From assembly GCA_030041435.1 (NCBI GenBank), contig JASHNW010000060.1:1-64000 (forward strand): 64,000 nt of DNA, in the 5' to 3' direction. The translations under genes and the position numbers were made by a program. Below the pieces are notes generated by a model. It ran no database searches. It saw nothing but the letters and a program-made list of their open reading frames with translations, and was not told where the DNA came from. Below are positions 43,146-51,615 of this stretch, one piece after another (position 1 is the first letter of the stretch; each line of letters starts with the position of its first letter). This stretch comes from Acidobacteriaceae bacterium. Lineage in GTDB: Bacteria > Acidobacteriota > Terriglobia > Terriglobales > Acidobacteriaceae.

Positions 43146-43175
43146 ATCTTAAGGTAACTATGCCCGGAGCGTCAA
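43146..43175 (-). promoter_or_regulatory. Promoter of the leader-reductase operon
   Basis: Minus-strand TTGACG (43175-43170) is followed after 18 bases by TAAGAT (43151-43146). Seven bases later comes the leader ATG, so the RNA should start at or next to the start codon (leaderless). Confidence 0.55.
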
Positions 43176-43228
43176 AGGAAATCAGCAAAAGCGCTGGAAA
43201 TGCCGGCCGAGGTCCGAAACGTTCGGCC

Positions 43229-43244
43229 TATAATCGCCGATTAT
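43229..43244 (+). promoter_or_regulatory. TATAAT box and inverted repeat over the start of the methyltransferase gene
   Basis: A perfect TATAAT (43229-43234) lies eight bases before ATG 43243, so this transcript also looks leaderless. ATAATC-GCC-GATTAT (43230-43244) is an inverted repeat over the -10 and start codon, and CCGAA-ACG-TTCGG (43214-43226) is another just upstream. Both could be operators. Confidence 0.45.
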
Positions 43245-43803
43245 GCTGTGGATTGTGGCGGTTGCGGAGATGTTCGTGTGCTGGGTGGCGTGGTCGCTGG
43301 CGTTCATCCGGCCGAGCCGCGAGGCTGCAGGACGTACTGAAGTCACCCGTGCGCCGTCGTCCAAATGGGGCATCGTGCTGGTGATGGTGGGATTCGCGTT
43401 GCTCTGGGCATATGTTCGACCTGTGGGTTTCCGCAAGTCGGATCTATCCCTGATCCTGTCCATGGTGCTGGGGCCGCCTTCGGTCGCGCTGGTCTGGGCC
43501 GCGACACGGCACCTGGGCAAGCAGTGGCGCTATCAGGCAGCGTTGCGCGCAGACCATGAGCTGATCCGGACGGGACCGTATGCGTGGATTCGGCACCCCA
43601 TCTACACATCGATGCTGGGGATGGTGCTGGCAACGGGATTGTGCTGGACGTGGTGGCCTCTGTTTGTGGCCTCACTGATCTTCTTTGTGGCAGGGACCGA
43701 GATTCGGGTGAAAGCCGAAGACCGGCTGCTCGCGGAGCGGTTCGGGGAGACGTTCGTCGCCTACCGGACCCGAGTTCCGGCGTATTTGCCGTTTGTGCGA
43801 TGA
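43243..43803 (+). CDS. Isoprenylcysteine carboxyl methyltransferase-family membrane protein
   Basis: The 186-residue protein has about five membrane helices and the family C-terminal block LIRTGPYAWIRHPIYTSMLG followed by EDRLLAERFGETFVAYRTRV. Such proteins use SAM to methylate lipids, thiols or other small compounds; bacterial members are not protein-prenyl enzymes in general. It is divergent from the cysteine-attenuated operon; a sulfur-related substrate is possible but unsupported. Confidence 0.8.
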   Translation: MLWIVAVAEMFVCWVAWSLAFIRPSREAAGRTEVTRAPSSKWGIVLVMVGFALLWAYVRPVGFRKSDLSLILSMVLGPPSVALVWAATRHLGKQWRYQAALRADHELIRTGPYAWIRHPIYTSMLGMVLATGLCWTWWPLFVASLIFFVAGTEIRVKAEDRLLAERFGETFVAYRTRVPAYLPFVR

Positions 43804-43816
43804 CCGCTGCTCCGCA

Positions 43817-44401
43817 TCATCTAAACGGGTAAGCCGTGAAAATGTAGTCTGTTGCCTTCACCTTCGAATGGCACTGGCCGTAACAATAACTCTTGCCGAA
43901 CGAGGCATCTTTCCCATAAGCAGTGAACGAATCGGACTTGGCATCGTAATTAAACTGCGCATATCCCCATCCACTCGTGTCCGGGAATCTCCTGGAATCC
44001 TTCTCGATGAAGGCGAGCACTGTCAGCGTGTCCGGTACCTCGACCGCATAGGGAGACAAGGGGTTGGTTTTTTTGGTCCACATGATCTTTACAATTTTGG
44101 CGCCGTCGGGGAAGGGCTTGCCGTTGCCGGGGATGCCTGATTTGTAGGCTTTTATCATCGCGGGATTCCCCAGTATGGCCTTGATCGTAGTATTGGTCCG
44201 GCTGACGGCGACGTCCTGCCAATCTTCGTAGCCTTTGAACTCAGAGAACGAGACCCCGTTCAGGGCTTTCAACGCATACCGGTCCTGCGCCGACTTCTGC
44301 TGCGCCGCGTTCTGCTGCGCCACAAGGACAATGCCGGCGAGCACAGTTAGCGATGCGATAACGATCACAATCGTGCGGGAGTTCCTGCTTCTCATCTCCA
44401 T
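43817..44401 (-). CDS. Cytochrome P460-family protein
   Basis: From ATG 44401 (GAGGGGG upstream) the 194-residue protein has a signal anchor (IVIVIASLTVLAGIVLVAQ) and the P460 fold: WQDVAVSRTNTTIKAILGNP, FPDGAKIVKIMWTKK, GWGYAQFNYDA and the single heme motif CYGQCH near the C-terminus. P460 proteins oxidise hydroxylamine or nitric oxide in ammonia oxidisers, but in heterotrophs they are less understood. Base composition by eye is less GC-rich than neighbours. Single gene, convergent with the methyltransferase. Confidence 0.85.
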   Translation of the reverse strand: MEMRSRNSRTIVIVIASLTVLAGIVLVAQQNAAQQKSAQDRYALKALNGVSFSEFKGYEDWQDVAVSRTNTTIKAILGNPAMIKAYKSGIPGNGKPFPDGAKIVKIMWTKKTNPLSPYAVEVPDTLTVLAFIEKDSRRFPDTSGWGYAQFNYDAKSDSFTAYGKDASFGKSYCYGQCHSKVKATDYIFTAYPFR

Positions 44402-44709
44402 TGCCCCCTCTTCTGAGCCGCTGGTCATGCACCCGAAAATCTGCCTTTGCGTTTGCCGGGCTTTGATCCAGTTGGGCTGAAGCGATATGACCAGAAGCGC
44501 AGCGGCGGAACAATCAGACGAAGGTATCGGCAATACTTTGGTATGGGATTTCGATTTTGATCTCCGGGATGGGCAGCGTTGCAGACTCAGGGTTTTTGAC
44601 TTGGGACGGGCGACGATTTATAACGGCCTTTCCGGCTGAAATTTTTTCTGACGGGAAAAGAAGGCGCGAGGGCGCGGCGGGAATCTTCCTGCCGGTGCGT
44701 TCGCGTAAA

Positions 44710-44912
44710 GCCAGAATTCGCACAGGGATGCTCGGGAAGGCGGTGAAAATCCGCCACTGCCCCGCAACTGTAAGCGCGTGGTCCTGCGTCTGGTCTTTTT
44801 GAGACGCAGGAAAAGCCAGGCCGAAGCGCCACTGGAGCCCAGGGGTTCCGGGAAGGCTGCCGGGCTTTGTTCCCCAGGAACGACGCGCAAGTCAGGAGAC
44901 CGGTCCCGTGTG
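44710..44912 (+). promoter_or_regulatory. Cobalamin (adenosylcobalamin) riboswitch
   Basis: The conserved core reads GGGAAGGCGGTGAAAATCCG then CCACTGCCCCGCAACTGTAA (44734-44773), and the B12 box AAGTCAGGAGACCGG closes it near 44889-44903. A small hairpin, CGTTCC-gagg-GGAACG (44948-44963), lies just before the ribosome site GGAGG, so a translational off-switch is plausible. It precedes the BtuB-like receptor, the classical target. Confidence 0.93.
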
Positions 44913-44971
44913 CCAGGGCGGGCGCTGCTGCGCCGACTCGTTCACCGCGTTCCGAGGGGAACGGAGGACTT

Positions 44972-47476
44972 ATGACGTATTTTCCGCGGCCTGTGCGCCG
45001 CCTTCTTTGCATTTTCGGGCTGACTGCCGCGACGACTGCGAGCCACGCGGTCACCGTTCATGGAACGGTGACGGATCCGCTGGGAGCGCCCATTGCGCAC
45101 GCCGTTGTGGCGCTGGTGCATGACGGCAAGGTCATCGTGTCCGGACAGACCGGCTTTGACGGGAGCTACACCCTTTCCAGCGCCGATTCAGGGCGCTTTT
45201 ACGTTCTGGCGTCGGGGCATTCATTCCGGCAACTGCAGACGCAGAGTTTTTACGGCGGGACCCTGGACGATGTGGCACAGAACGTGGTGCTGGAGCCGGA
45301 GTGGGTGCGGCAGTCGGTGGTGGTGACGGCGACGGGCGAGCCGGAGCCGCAGGCGCAAACCAGCGGATCGGTGACGGGGATTGGGGCAACGCAGTACGAG
45401 AACCGGATGACGATTGTCGACACTCTGCGGCAGATTCCGGGACTGGACGTGGTGCAGACAGGCGAACTGGGCGGGGAGACGTCGCTGTTCATCCGCGGGG
45501 GCTCGTCGACGGCGAACCGGGTGGTGATGGACGGCGTGCCCATCGAGGATATTGGCGGGCGGTTCGACTTTACGAATCTGGCGACGACGGGCCTCGAAAG
45601 CGTGGAAGCGTACCGCGGGCCGAACAGTGTGCTTTACGGGTCCGATGCTGCGGCGGGTGTGGTGGCGGTGACAACGCCGCGCGGGAGCACACCGTTTCCG
45701 TCCCTGCTGTACGAGGGCAGCGCAGGGAGCTTTGGCACGTACAGGAACCAGGTGCAGCTGGCGGGGATGAAGCGGAAGCTGGATTACTATGGCGGATTCT
45801 CTAGCCTGGAGACGCGGAATTCGATCCCGATGGATGCGTACCACGATGACACGGGAGTGGCGAACGTGGGCTGGAGCTGGTCGGCGAAGACCGAGATGCG
45901 GGTGACCGCGCGTAACAGCGATTCGGCGACGGGGCTGCCGGCGGGGAACAGCGGCTACTCGTTCTATGGGATCGCGAACGACGGCAAGCAGCTGGACCAG
46001 GACACCTATGGAACCGGCACGATTACGCATGCGTTTCGCGACAACCTGCACGCGACGGCGCGGTATGGGCTGGTGCGAAAACGCGAGGAGAGCGAGCAGT
46101 GGTATCCGGCGGGGAATTTGATCGCGGGCAATTATTACGGCGATTTCGAAACGGTGACAGGCGCCAATGGCGACACGGTGCGCGGGCTGGCGCTGCTGAA
46201 TTACGGATCGTCGTCCGGGGCGGTGTATCCCTACCAGCTGGCGCTGGCGTCGAACCGTGACGATCTGTATGCGGAGATGAATTACGTGCACGGGCCGCAT
46301 CTGGCGGTGGTCGGGGGCGCGCGGTACGAGAACGAGCGCGGCGTGGAGAAGGAGCCGGTGTACGCCTACCGCGAGGGCCTGGAGCGGGAGAACTACGATT
46401 ACCAGGCGCAGGTGGGCGGCGAGTTTAAGAATCGGCTGTTCTACACGGCGGCCGGGAACGTGGAGAAGAACGGGCTGTTTGGGACGGTTGGGACGCCGCA
46501 CGCGGGCGGAAGCTACTACCTGGTGCGGCCGGGCAAGGGAGCGCGGGGGACGAAGCTGGACTTCAACTTTGCGCGTGGGTACCAGGAGCCGACGCTCGAT
46601 CAGCAGTTCGGGTCGCTCTATACGTTCCTGACGAAAAACGGCGGCCAGGCGACGGCGGCACAATATGGAATTACGCCGATCGGCGCGGAGCAGGCACGAA
46701 CGTACGACGGAGGGGTGGAGCAGAGCCTGTTCAGCGAAAAAGTAACTCTGCGCGCTACCTATTTTCACAACGAGTTTGGGAACCAGATTGAGGCGGTGCC
46801 GGCGTCGCTGGTGCCGGTGCTGTTGCCGAACCTTACGGCAGCGCAGCAGCAGAGCCTGCAGGCGTTTCTGAACAACAATTACGCGTACGAGCTGGATTTG
46901 AATTCGATGTCGTACCGGGCGCAGGGCGCCGAGGGCGAGGTGGAGTACGGGCTGGGGAAGAGCGTCTTCCTGCGCGGCGGGTATACGTATCTGGACGCGG
47001 TGGTGCAGCGCTCGTTCGCGTCAGATGGACCGAGCGCCTGCAGTTCGACCGGAACGACGGGGCCGTGCACGAATCCGGGCTTTCCGGGGATTCCGATCGG
47101 GAACTATGCGCCACTGATTGGGGCGCGGCCGTTCCGCAGGCCGCCGCACACAGCGTTCGCCAGCGCGATCTACACGGGAAGAAAATGGACCGGCGTGGTC
47201 GATGCGGCGTACGCCAGCCGCAGCGACGACTCGACCTACCTGGGTGGCGATGACGTGAACGGGGGCAACACGCTGCTGCTGCCGAACCGCGACCTGGACT
47301 ATGCCTACGCGAAGATCGACGTGGGCGCCAGCTATGAGTGGAAGCCGTGGGCGACGGTGTACTCACAACTGAATAACCTGAGCAGCAACCAGCACATTGG
47401 ACCGATCGGCTATCCGTCGCTGCCGTTCACCTTCGAGACGGGAATGCGCTTCACGCTGAGCCTGGGCAAGCGGTAA
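44972..47476 (+). CDS. Vitamin B12-regulated TonB-dependent receptor (BtuB-like)
   Basis: From ATG 44972 (GGAGG seven bases upstream) the 834-residue receptor has a signal peptide, a short carboxypeptidase-regulatory-like domain (VHGTVTDPLGAPIAHAVVAL, to about 110), a plug with DTLRQIPGLDVVQTGELGG, SLFIRGGSSTANRVVMDGVP and EDIGGRFDFTNL, and a barrel ending in FTLSLGKR. The riboswitch in front of it implies repression by cobalamin and so uptake of cobalamin or a cobinamide. BtuCDF are not in the window. The regulatory-like extra domain is unusual for BtuB, which normally goes straight from signal to plug. Confidence 0.88.
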   Translation: MTYFPRPVRRLLCIFGLTAATTASHAVTVHGTVTDPLGAPIAHAVVALVHDGKVIVSGQTGFDGSYTLSSADSGRFYVLASGHSFRQLQTQSFYGGTLDDVAQNVVLEPEWVRQSVVVTATGEPEPQAQTSGSVTGIGATQYENRMTIVDTLRQIPGLDVVQTGELGGETSLFIRGGSSTANRVVMDGVPIEDIGGRFDFTNLATTGLESVEAYRGPNSVLYGSDAAAGVVAVTTPRGSTPFPSLLYEGSAGSFGTYRNQVQLAGMKRKLDYYGGFSSLETRNSIPMDAYHDDTGVANVGWSWSAKTEMRVTARNSDSATGLPAGNSGYSFYGIANDGKQLDQDTYGTGTITHAFRDNLHATARYGLVRKREESEQWYPAGNLIAGNYYGDFETVTGANGDTVRGLALLNYGSSSGAVYPYQLALASNRDDLYAEMNYVHGPHLAVVGGARYENERGVEKEPVYAYREGLERENYDYQAQVGGEFKNRLFYTAAGNVEKNGLFGTVGTPHAGGSYYLVRPGKGARGTKLDFNFARGYQEPTLDQQFGSLYTFLTKNGGQATAAQYGITPIGAEQARTYDGGVEQSLFSEKVTLRATYFHNEFGNQIEAVPASLVPVLLPNLTAAQQQSLQAFLNNNYAYELDLNSMSYRAQGAEGEVEYGLGKSVFLRGGYTYLDAVVQRSFASDGPSACSSTGTTGPCTNPGFPGIPIGNYAPLIGARPFRRPPHTAFASAIYTGRKWTGVVDAAYASRSDDSTYLGGDDVNGGNTLLLPNRDLDYAYAKIDVGASYEWKPWATVYSQLNNLSSNQHIGPIGYPSLPFTFETGMRFTLSLGKR

Positions 47477-47604
47477 GACGGTTGACACAGGTCCCGGCAG
47501 GCGGAGTTACGAAGGGCGCGTGCGGTGCTGTGAAAAGCATCTGGCCGCCGCGCCAATTCCTGCTGCAGAAGGGGCGTATACTGCGCGCAAAAGGGGGTGC
47601 CGGT

Positions 47605-48135
47605 ATGACGATCGCGGAGAAAATGCTGCGGCAATTCGATGAAGAGTTCGGCTATACGAGGGCGTTTTTGGCGCTGGTTCCGGACGAGAAGCTGCTGTGG
47701 AAGCCGCATGAGAAGTCAATGGAACTGGGGCGTCTGGCATGGCACCTGACGGATTTCCCGGAATGGACGGTGTTGACGCTGACCACCGACCACTATGCGA
47801 TGACCCCGGAGGAAGGCGAAAAGGCCATGTCCGGCTGGAAGGGGATGAAGCGGGCGGACATGCTGGCGCGCTTCGACGGGGATTTGCCGCAGGCGCGGGC
47901 GGCGCTGGAGGCGACCAGCGACGAGGAGATGGCGCGGACGTGGACGATGGAGTGGAACGGAGAAACCATCGTCAACGATTTGCGCGAGGACGTGTACCGG
48001 AAGTGGACGATCGGCCACATGGTGCATCATCGCGCGCAGCTGGGCGTGTATCTGCGACTGCTGGGTATTGCGATTCCGGGGTGCTACGGGCCGTCGGCGG
48101 ACGAGATGGCTCAGGAGCGCGCGGCGGCAGCGTAG
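47605..48135 (+). CDS. DinB-family metal-dependent protein
   Basis: The 176-residue protein has the four-helix DinB fold with metal-ligand histidines in LGRLAWHLTDFPEW and IGHMVHHRAQLGVYLRLLG. DinB-like proteins in this group are often thiol-transferases or dehalogenase-like enzymes using a bacillithiol-type cofactor. The start at 47605 follows a GGTG stretch; the preceding in-frame codons look non-conserved. Confidence 0.85.
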   Translation: MTIAEKMLRQFDEEFGYTRAFLALVPDEKLLWKPHEKSMELGRLAWHLTDFPEWTVLTLTTDHYAMTPEEGEKAMSGWKGMKRADMLARFDGDLPQARAALEATSDEEMARTWTMEWNGETIVNDLREDVYRKWTIGHMVHHRAQLGVYLRLLGIAIPGCYGPSADEMAQERAAAA

Positions 48136-48165
48136 GCAACAGGACCGAGACGGGTGATGGGGCGG

Positions 48166-49401
48166 TCAGGCGGATGTCAGGTTCGGGTGGGTGGGAAGGA
48201 AGACGCTGAGGAGGGTGCCGGAAGGCTGAGCTGTACGGCTGCGGCAGCGGATGGAGCCGCCACGCCGCACCAGCAAGTCCCTGACGGTCCACAGGCCGAG
48301 GCCGATGTTGATGTCTTTACGGCCGGCGGAAAATGGCGCGAAGATGGCTGAACGGGAGCCTGGCGGGATACCGGTTCCCTGGTCGCCGGCCGTGAAGCGA
48401 ATGCCGCGGATGCCAGTGGAAGGGTGATGGCACTCCCATGCAGACAGATACATGGAACCGCCTTCGGGTGAGGCGTCGATGGCATTGGCGACGAGGCCGG
48501 AGAGGATCTGTTTGCATTCGCCCGGGGACCAGAAAACTTTGAGGCCGGGGCGAATTTTCTTCGTCACCGAAACCTCATTTAGCTGGAGCCGGCGGCTGTA
48601 GATGGCAAGCACTTCATCGACCGCTTCAGGAAGCGAGACAGAGTCGACAGAAGCCGCATCGCGGTAATAATCCAGGGTCTGGCGCGTGATGCGGGAGACG
48701 TGCTCCAGGACATTGTGGGCTTTGAGCTGCCAGAGTAACGCGCCGCGGCCGCGTTCTTTGCCGCTGAGGTTTTCATAGCCCAGGGAGGGAGTGACGTGGG
48801 TGTGCTGGGAACAAATCCGGTCAACGGCAACCCCGTCGTCACCGCGGGAGAAAAAGCTGAGAGGCCAGCCACAGGAAAGATGGAAAGTGCGGGTGCGGGA
48901 GAGGTCGTTCCACAGGTCTTCCAGACGCAGGGAGGCGGAGGGATTTCCGTCCTCCCAGAGGATGGCGACCATTTCTCCGTAGGTGACGATGGGTGCAAAT
49001 TTTGACCCATATGTGGAAACGGCGGCGGCAACGCGATCGAAGACGCCGCCCAGCAGGGAGCCGAAACGTTGCGGATCGGGCGAGTCGCCGGCCATGAACA
49101 CGCCCAGAGTTTTCCGGGCATCGAGAGGCACCCAGCGGTCCTCGCGAGCGGCGCGGCTGAGATCGATCCCGGAGGATTCGACATAGTGAGCCAGATCGCG
49201 GCCGTGGGAGTTCTCAGCAATAACAACCGCGGCGCCACCAGCATGAAGAGCGTCTGCCAGCCGCTGACCGACTTCGCCGATCAGCGTGGAGTCGCTCGAA
49301 TAGAAATGGGCTGTATGGCTCCCATGGGCAGGGACGGGGAGCGGAGCGCGGTTCCCGGCGGCCGAAAACGGCCTCGAACCCGATAAGGAGGAGTGTGACA
49401 T
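48166..49401 (-). CDS. MEDS-domain sensor with histidine-kinase ATPase, H-box missing
   Basis: The 411-residue protein starts with a MEDS (methanogen/methylotroph DcmR sensory) domain: HTAHFYSSDSTLIGEVGQRL, GAAVVIAENSHGRD, FAPIVTYGEMVAILWEDG. A helix LKAHNVLEHVSRITRQTLDYY follows, then a HATPase domain with NAIDAS (N box), DQGTGIPPG and GLGLWTVRDLLVRRGG. In related kinases an HExNNPL H-box precedes ITRQTL, but here that stretch is absent. The protein may therefore work as a light/redox sensor partner or use another His. No response regulator is adjacent. Confidence 0.8.
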   Translation of the reverse strand: MSHSSLSGSRPFSAAGNRAPLPVPAHGSHTAHFYSSDSTLIGEVGQRLADALHAGGAAVVIAENSHGRDLAHYVESSGIDLSRAAREDRWVPLDARKTLGVFMAGDSPDPQRFGSLLGGVFDRVAAAVSTYGSKFAPIVTYGEMVAILWEDGNPSASLRLEDLWNDLSRTRTFHLSCGWPLSFFSRGDDGVAVDRICSQHTHVTPSLGYENLSGKERGRGALLWQLKAHNVLEHVSRITRQTLDYYRDAASVDSVSLPEAVDEVLAIYSRRLQLNEVSVTKKIRPGLKVFWSPGECKQILSGLVANAIDASPEGGSMYLSAWECHHPSTGIRGIRFTAGDQGTGIPPGSRSAIFAPFSAGRKDINIGLGLWTVRDLLVRRGGSIRCRSRTAQPSGTLLSVFLPTHPNLTSA

Positions 49402-49521
49402 ACGGCCCGGATGCGGCAGAGCAGGGGATTTCGCGCGATCCCCGATTCCGACAGTTTCAGGTGTTTCGATGAGGACGCGGGCAGAAAGGGATGCCTGAGG
49501 AGTGTGAGGGATCGCGATGAG

Positions 49522-49546
49522 CAAAAAGCCCCTCCGGTGAGGGGCT
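49522..49546 (-). terminator. Terminator of recA
   Basis: On the minus strand AGCCCCTC and GAGGGGCT (49546-49539 and 49534-49527) with a four-base loop are followed by TTTTTGC; it lies about 30 bases past the recA stop. Confidence 0.9.
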
Positions 49547-49575
49547 CTTCGCGTTGCAGTCGAGGTGCGGAAGGG

Positions 49576-50655
49576 TTATTGGCGTCGTGCAGGACGCACG
49601 GCTTCCTGAGCGTGGGCTGCGCCGTTGGGAGGCACGGGCGGCGGCTCGGGAGCGACGTTCTTCGGCACGATGCCGAGTTTCTGGCGGAGCTGGGTGTCGA
49701 TTTTGGCGAAGGTGTCGCGGTTTTCCTTGAGGAAGGAGCGGACGTTCTCGCGTCCCTGGCCGATGCGCTCGCCGGCATAGCTGAACCAGGCGCCGCTCTT
49801 CTCGACGATGTTGTTGTTGACAGCGAGATCGAGGACGTCGCCCTCGCGGGAGATGCCTTCGCCGTAGAGGATGTCGAATTCGGCTTCGCGGAAGGGAGCG
49901 GCGACCTTGTTTTTGACGATTTTGACCTTGGTGCGGGAACCGACGACGGTGTCGCCTTCCTTGACCGCGGCGATGCGGCGGATGTCGATGCGGACCGAGG
50001 AGTAGAACTTGAGAGCGCGGCCGCCGGTGGTGGTTTCGGGGTTGCCGAACATGACGCCGATCTTTTCCCGGATCTGGTTGATGAAGATGAGGGAAGTTCT
50101 TGATTTCGAGACAGTTCCGGTAAGCTTGCGCAGGGCCTGGGACATGAGGCGGGCCTGCAGGCCCATGTGGGAGTCGCCCATTTCGCCGTCCAGTTCGGCC
50201 TTGGGAACCAGAGCGGCAACGGAGTCGACGACGAGGACGTCGATGGCGCCGGAACGGACGAGAGCTTCGGTGATTTCGAGGGCCTGCTCGCCGTAGTCGG
50301 GCTGGGAGATGAGCAGGTTGTCGATGTCGACGCCGAGTTTTTTGGCGTACTGCGGGTCGAGGGCGTGCTCGGCATCCACGAAGGCGGCCAGGCCGCCGGC
50401 CTTCTGGGCTTCGGCGATGATCTGGAGGGTGATGGTGGTCTTGCCGGAAGATTCAGGGCCGAAGATTTCGATAACGCGGCCGCGGGGCACGCCGCCAACG
50501 CCGAGCGCGGCGTCGAAGGAGATGGAGCCGGTGGAAATGACGGCGATGGGGACGATGGCCTCTTTGCTGCCGAGGCGCATGATGGAACCCTTGCCGAACT
50601 GCTTTTCAATCTGGGAAAGCGCCAGTTCTACGGCGCGCTGACGATCATCTGCCAC
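49576..50655 (-). CDS. recA: Recombinase RecA
   Basis: The 359-residue protein has Walker [10 protein letters not shown], the VDAEHALDP and [14 protein letters not shown] motifs, loop L2 ([16 protein letters not shown]) and a proline-rich tail. The start is GTG 50655, with GGAG seven bases upstream, which matches the start of other RecA proteins ([12 protein letters not shown]). An inverted repeat sits in its upstream region; no classical gamma-proteobacterial LexA box is visible. Confidence 0.97.
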   Translation of the reverse strand: MADDRQRAVELALSQIEKQFGKGSIMRLGSKEAIVPIAVISTGSISFDAALGVGGVPRGRVIEIFGPESSGKTTITLQIIAEAQKAGGLAAFVDAEHALDPQYAKKLGVDIDNLLISQPDYGEQALEITEALVRSGAIDVLVVDSVAALVPKAELDGEMGDSHMGLQARLMSQALRKLTGTVSKSRTSLIFINQIREKIGVMFGNPETTTGGRALKFYSSVRIDIRRIAAVKEGDTVVGSRTKVKIVKNKVAAPFREAEFDILYGEGISREGDVLDLAVNNNIVEKSGAWFSYAGERIGQGRENVRSFLKENRDTFAKIDTQLRQKLGIVPKNVAPEPPPVPPNGAAHAQEAVRPARRQ

Positions 50656-50672
50656 GAGGATGCTCCAATCCG

Positions 50673-50699
50673 GGCGTTCTGGATGGGCGCCAGAACGCC
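50673..50699 (-). promoter_or_regulatory. Perfect 10-bp inverted repeat upstream of recA
   Basis: GGCGTTCTGG (50673-50682) and CCAGAACGCC (50690-50699) are exact inverse copies separated by seven bases. The repeat lies 18-44 bases before the recA start. It contains the half-sites GTTC and GAAC, so it could be an SOS operator of an unfamiliar type or a leader hairpin. Confidence 0.55.
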
Positions 50700-50759
50700 A
50701 TTCGAGTCCTGATCTGGGACAATTTGCCCCGAGTCTACCACCGGGTTTCGGACGCACTC

Positions 50760-51615
50760 AGCGCGCGAGGCGCGGAAAATGCGCGGTGGTAATGCGCGGG
50801 AACGAAGAAGCAGTTTACAGGGTTTCGACGGTACCGTTTTTCCTCAGACGGCGCCGCGCCGGCCATGCGTGGCGCGCATGGCTGGAGCCAGCTGCGAAGG
50901 GTCTGACTCGATGGAACGCGCAGCAACGGGTACCCCCCCTCTTCGCGTTTTTTGCGTAAGCAATTGATTCCAAAGGGGGTGACGGGCGGCGAATTTCGCA
51001 AGTGTATGATTCCGAAGTGCTTATTGTAAGCACTGTGTTTTCAGATGCTTACGGAATTCGAGGGGGCCGGGCGGGAGGTGCGCCGGCGATCCGGTGGCAG
51101 TGAGTCCCGTCGGGAAGAGAAAAGGTCCGCGTGGAGGCGGACCTTTTCCAGTTTCTACTCTATAGATTCAGAATATCAGGCTGGATGAGTAAGTCTGCCA
51201 ACTTTGTAGGGGTTGGTTGGCGGGTAAGTGGCGTGTTATCAGCGGGGGTTACTTTGGTGAAGAGGTGCGGGGGTTGACAGTTTTTCAGGGAGGGGTGGCT
51301 GGTGGAGGAAGAGGGGCTGAGATGGGCGGTCGGCGGAGACTGGAGGGAGGCGGGGACAAGGGGAGCGCGTTTCCGATTGCGCATTCTCGATTCGGCGAGC
51401 AAGGTGTGCTGGACGAGCGGTTTGGTCTTTGGTCGCAAGCCGACGACTTCGGCACTTGCACGGCATGGCGACTTTACGTCAAGGTAAGTCGCGATATCGG
51501 GCCGTTTGCGGTTACCCGTCACGCCCTTCTGGCGCAACGCGTTCGCCATGAGCGGGTTGCATCGCAGAGCCCCACTGACCTGCAACAGGGCTTGGACGGC
51601 GTTGCAGCGCTCTGA
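50760..51615. other. Long non-coding space between recA and the accessory island
   Basis: No supported gene lies in these 856 bases. AGTGCTTA-TTG-TAAGCACT (51016-51034) is a perfect 8-bp inverted repeat, and the related words GTAAGCA and TGCTTAC recur nearby. A 12-bp hairpin at 51119-51148 (GAAAAGGTCCGC / GCGGACCTTTTC) ends the better-structured part. The part from 51160 to 51615 looks like repetitive non-coding sequence; open frames there lack coding character. Confidence 0.5.
51119..51148. terminator. Bidirectional 12-bp terminator-like hairpin
   Basis: GAAAAGGTCCGC and GCGGACCTTTTC form a perfect stem with the loop GTGGAG; a T-rich tract follows on the plus side and an A-rich one precedes, giving U runs in both directions. 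Confidence 0.6.

Noticed and set aside
51160-51615. Open frames on both strands in the recA-downstream space
   Set aside because: Codon use and amino-acid composition look random and repetitive, and no ribosome site or domain is visible.
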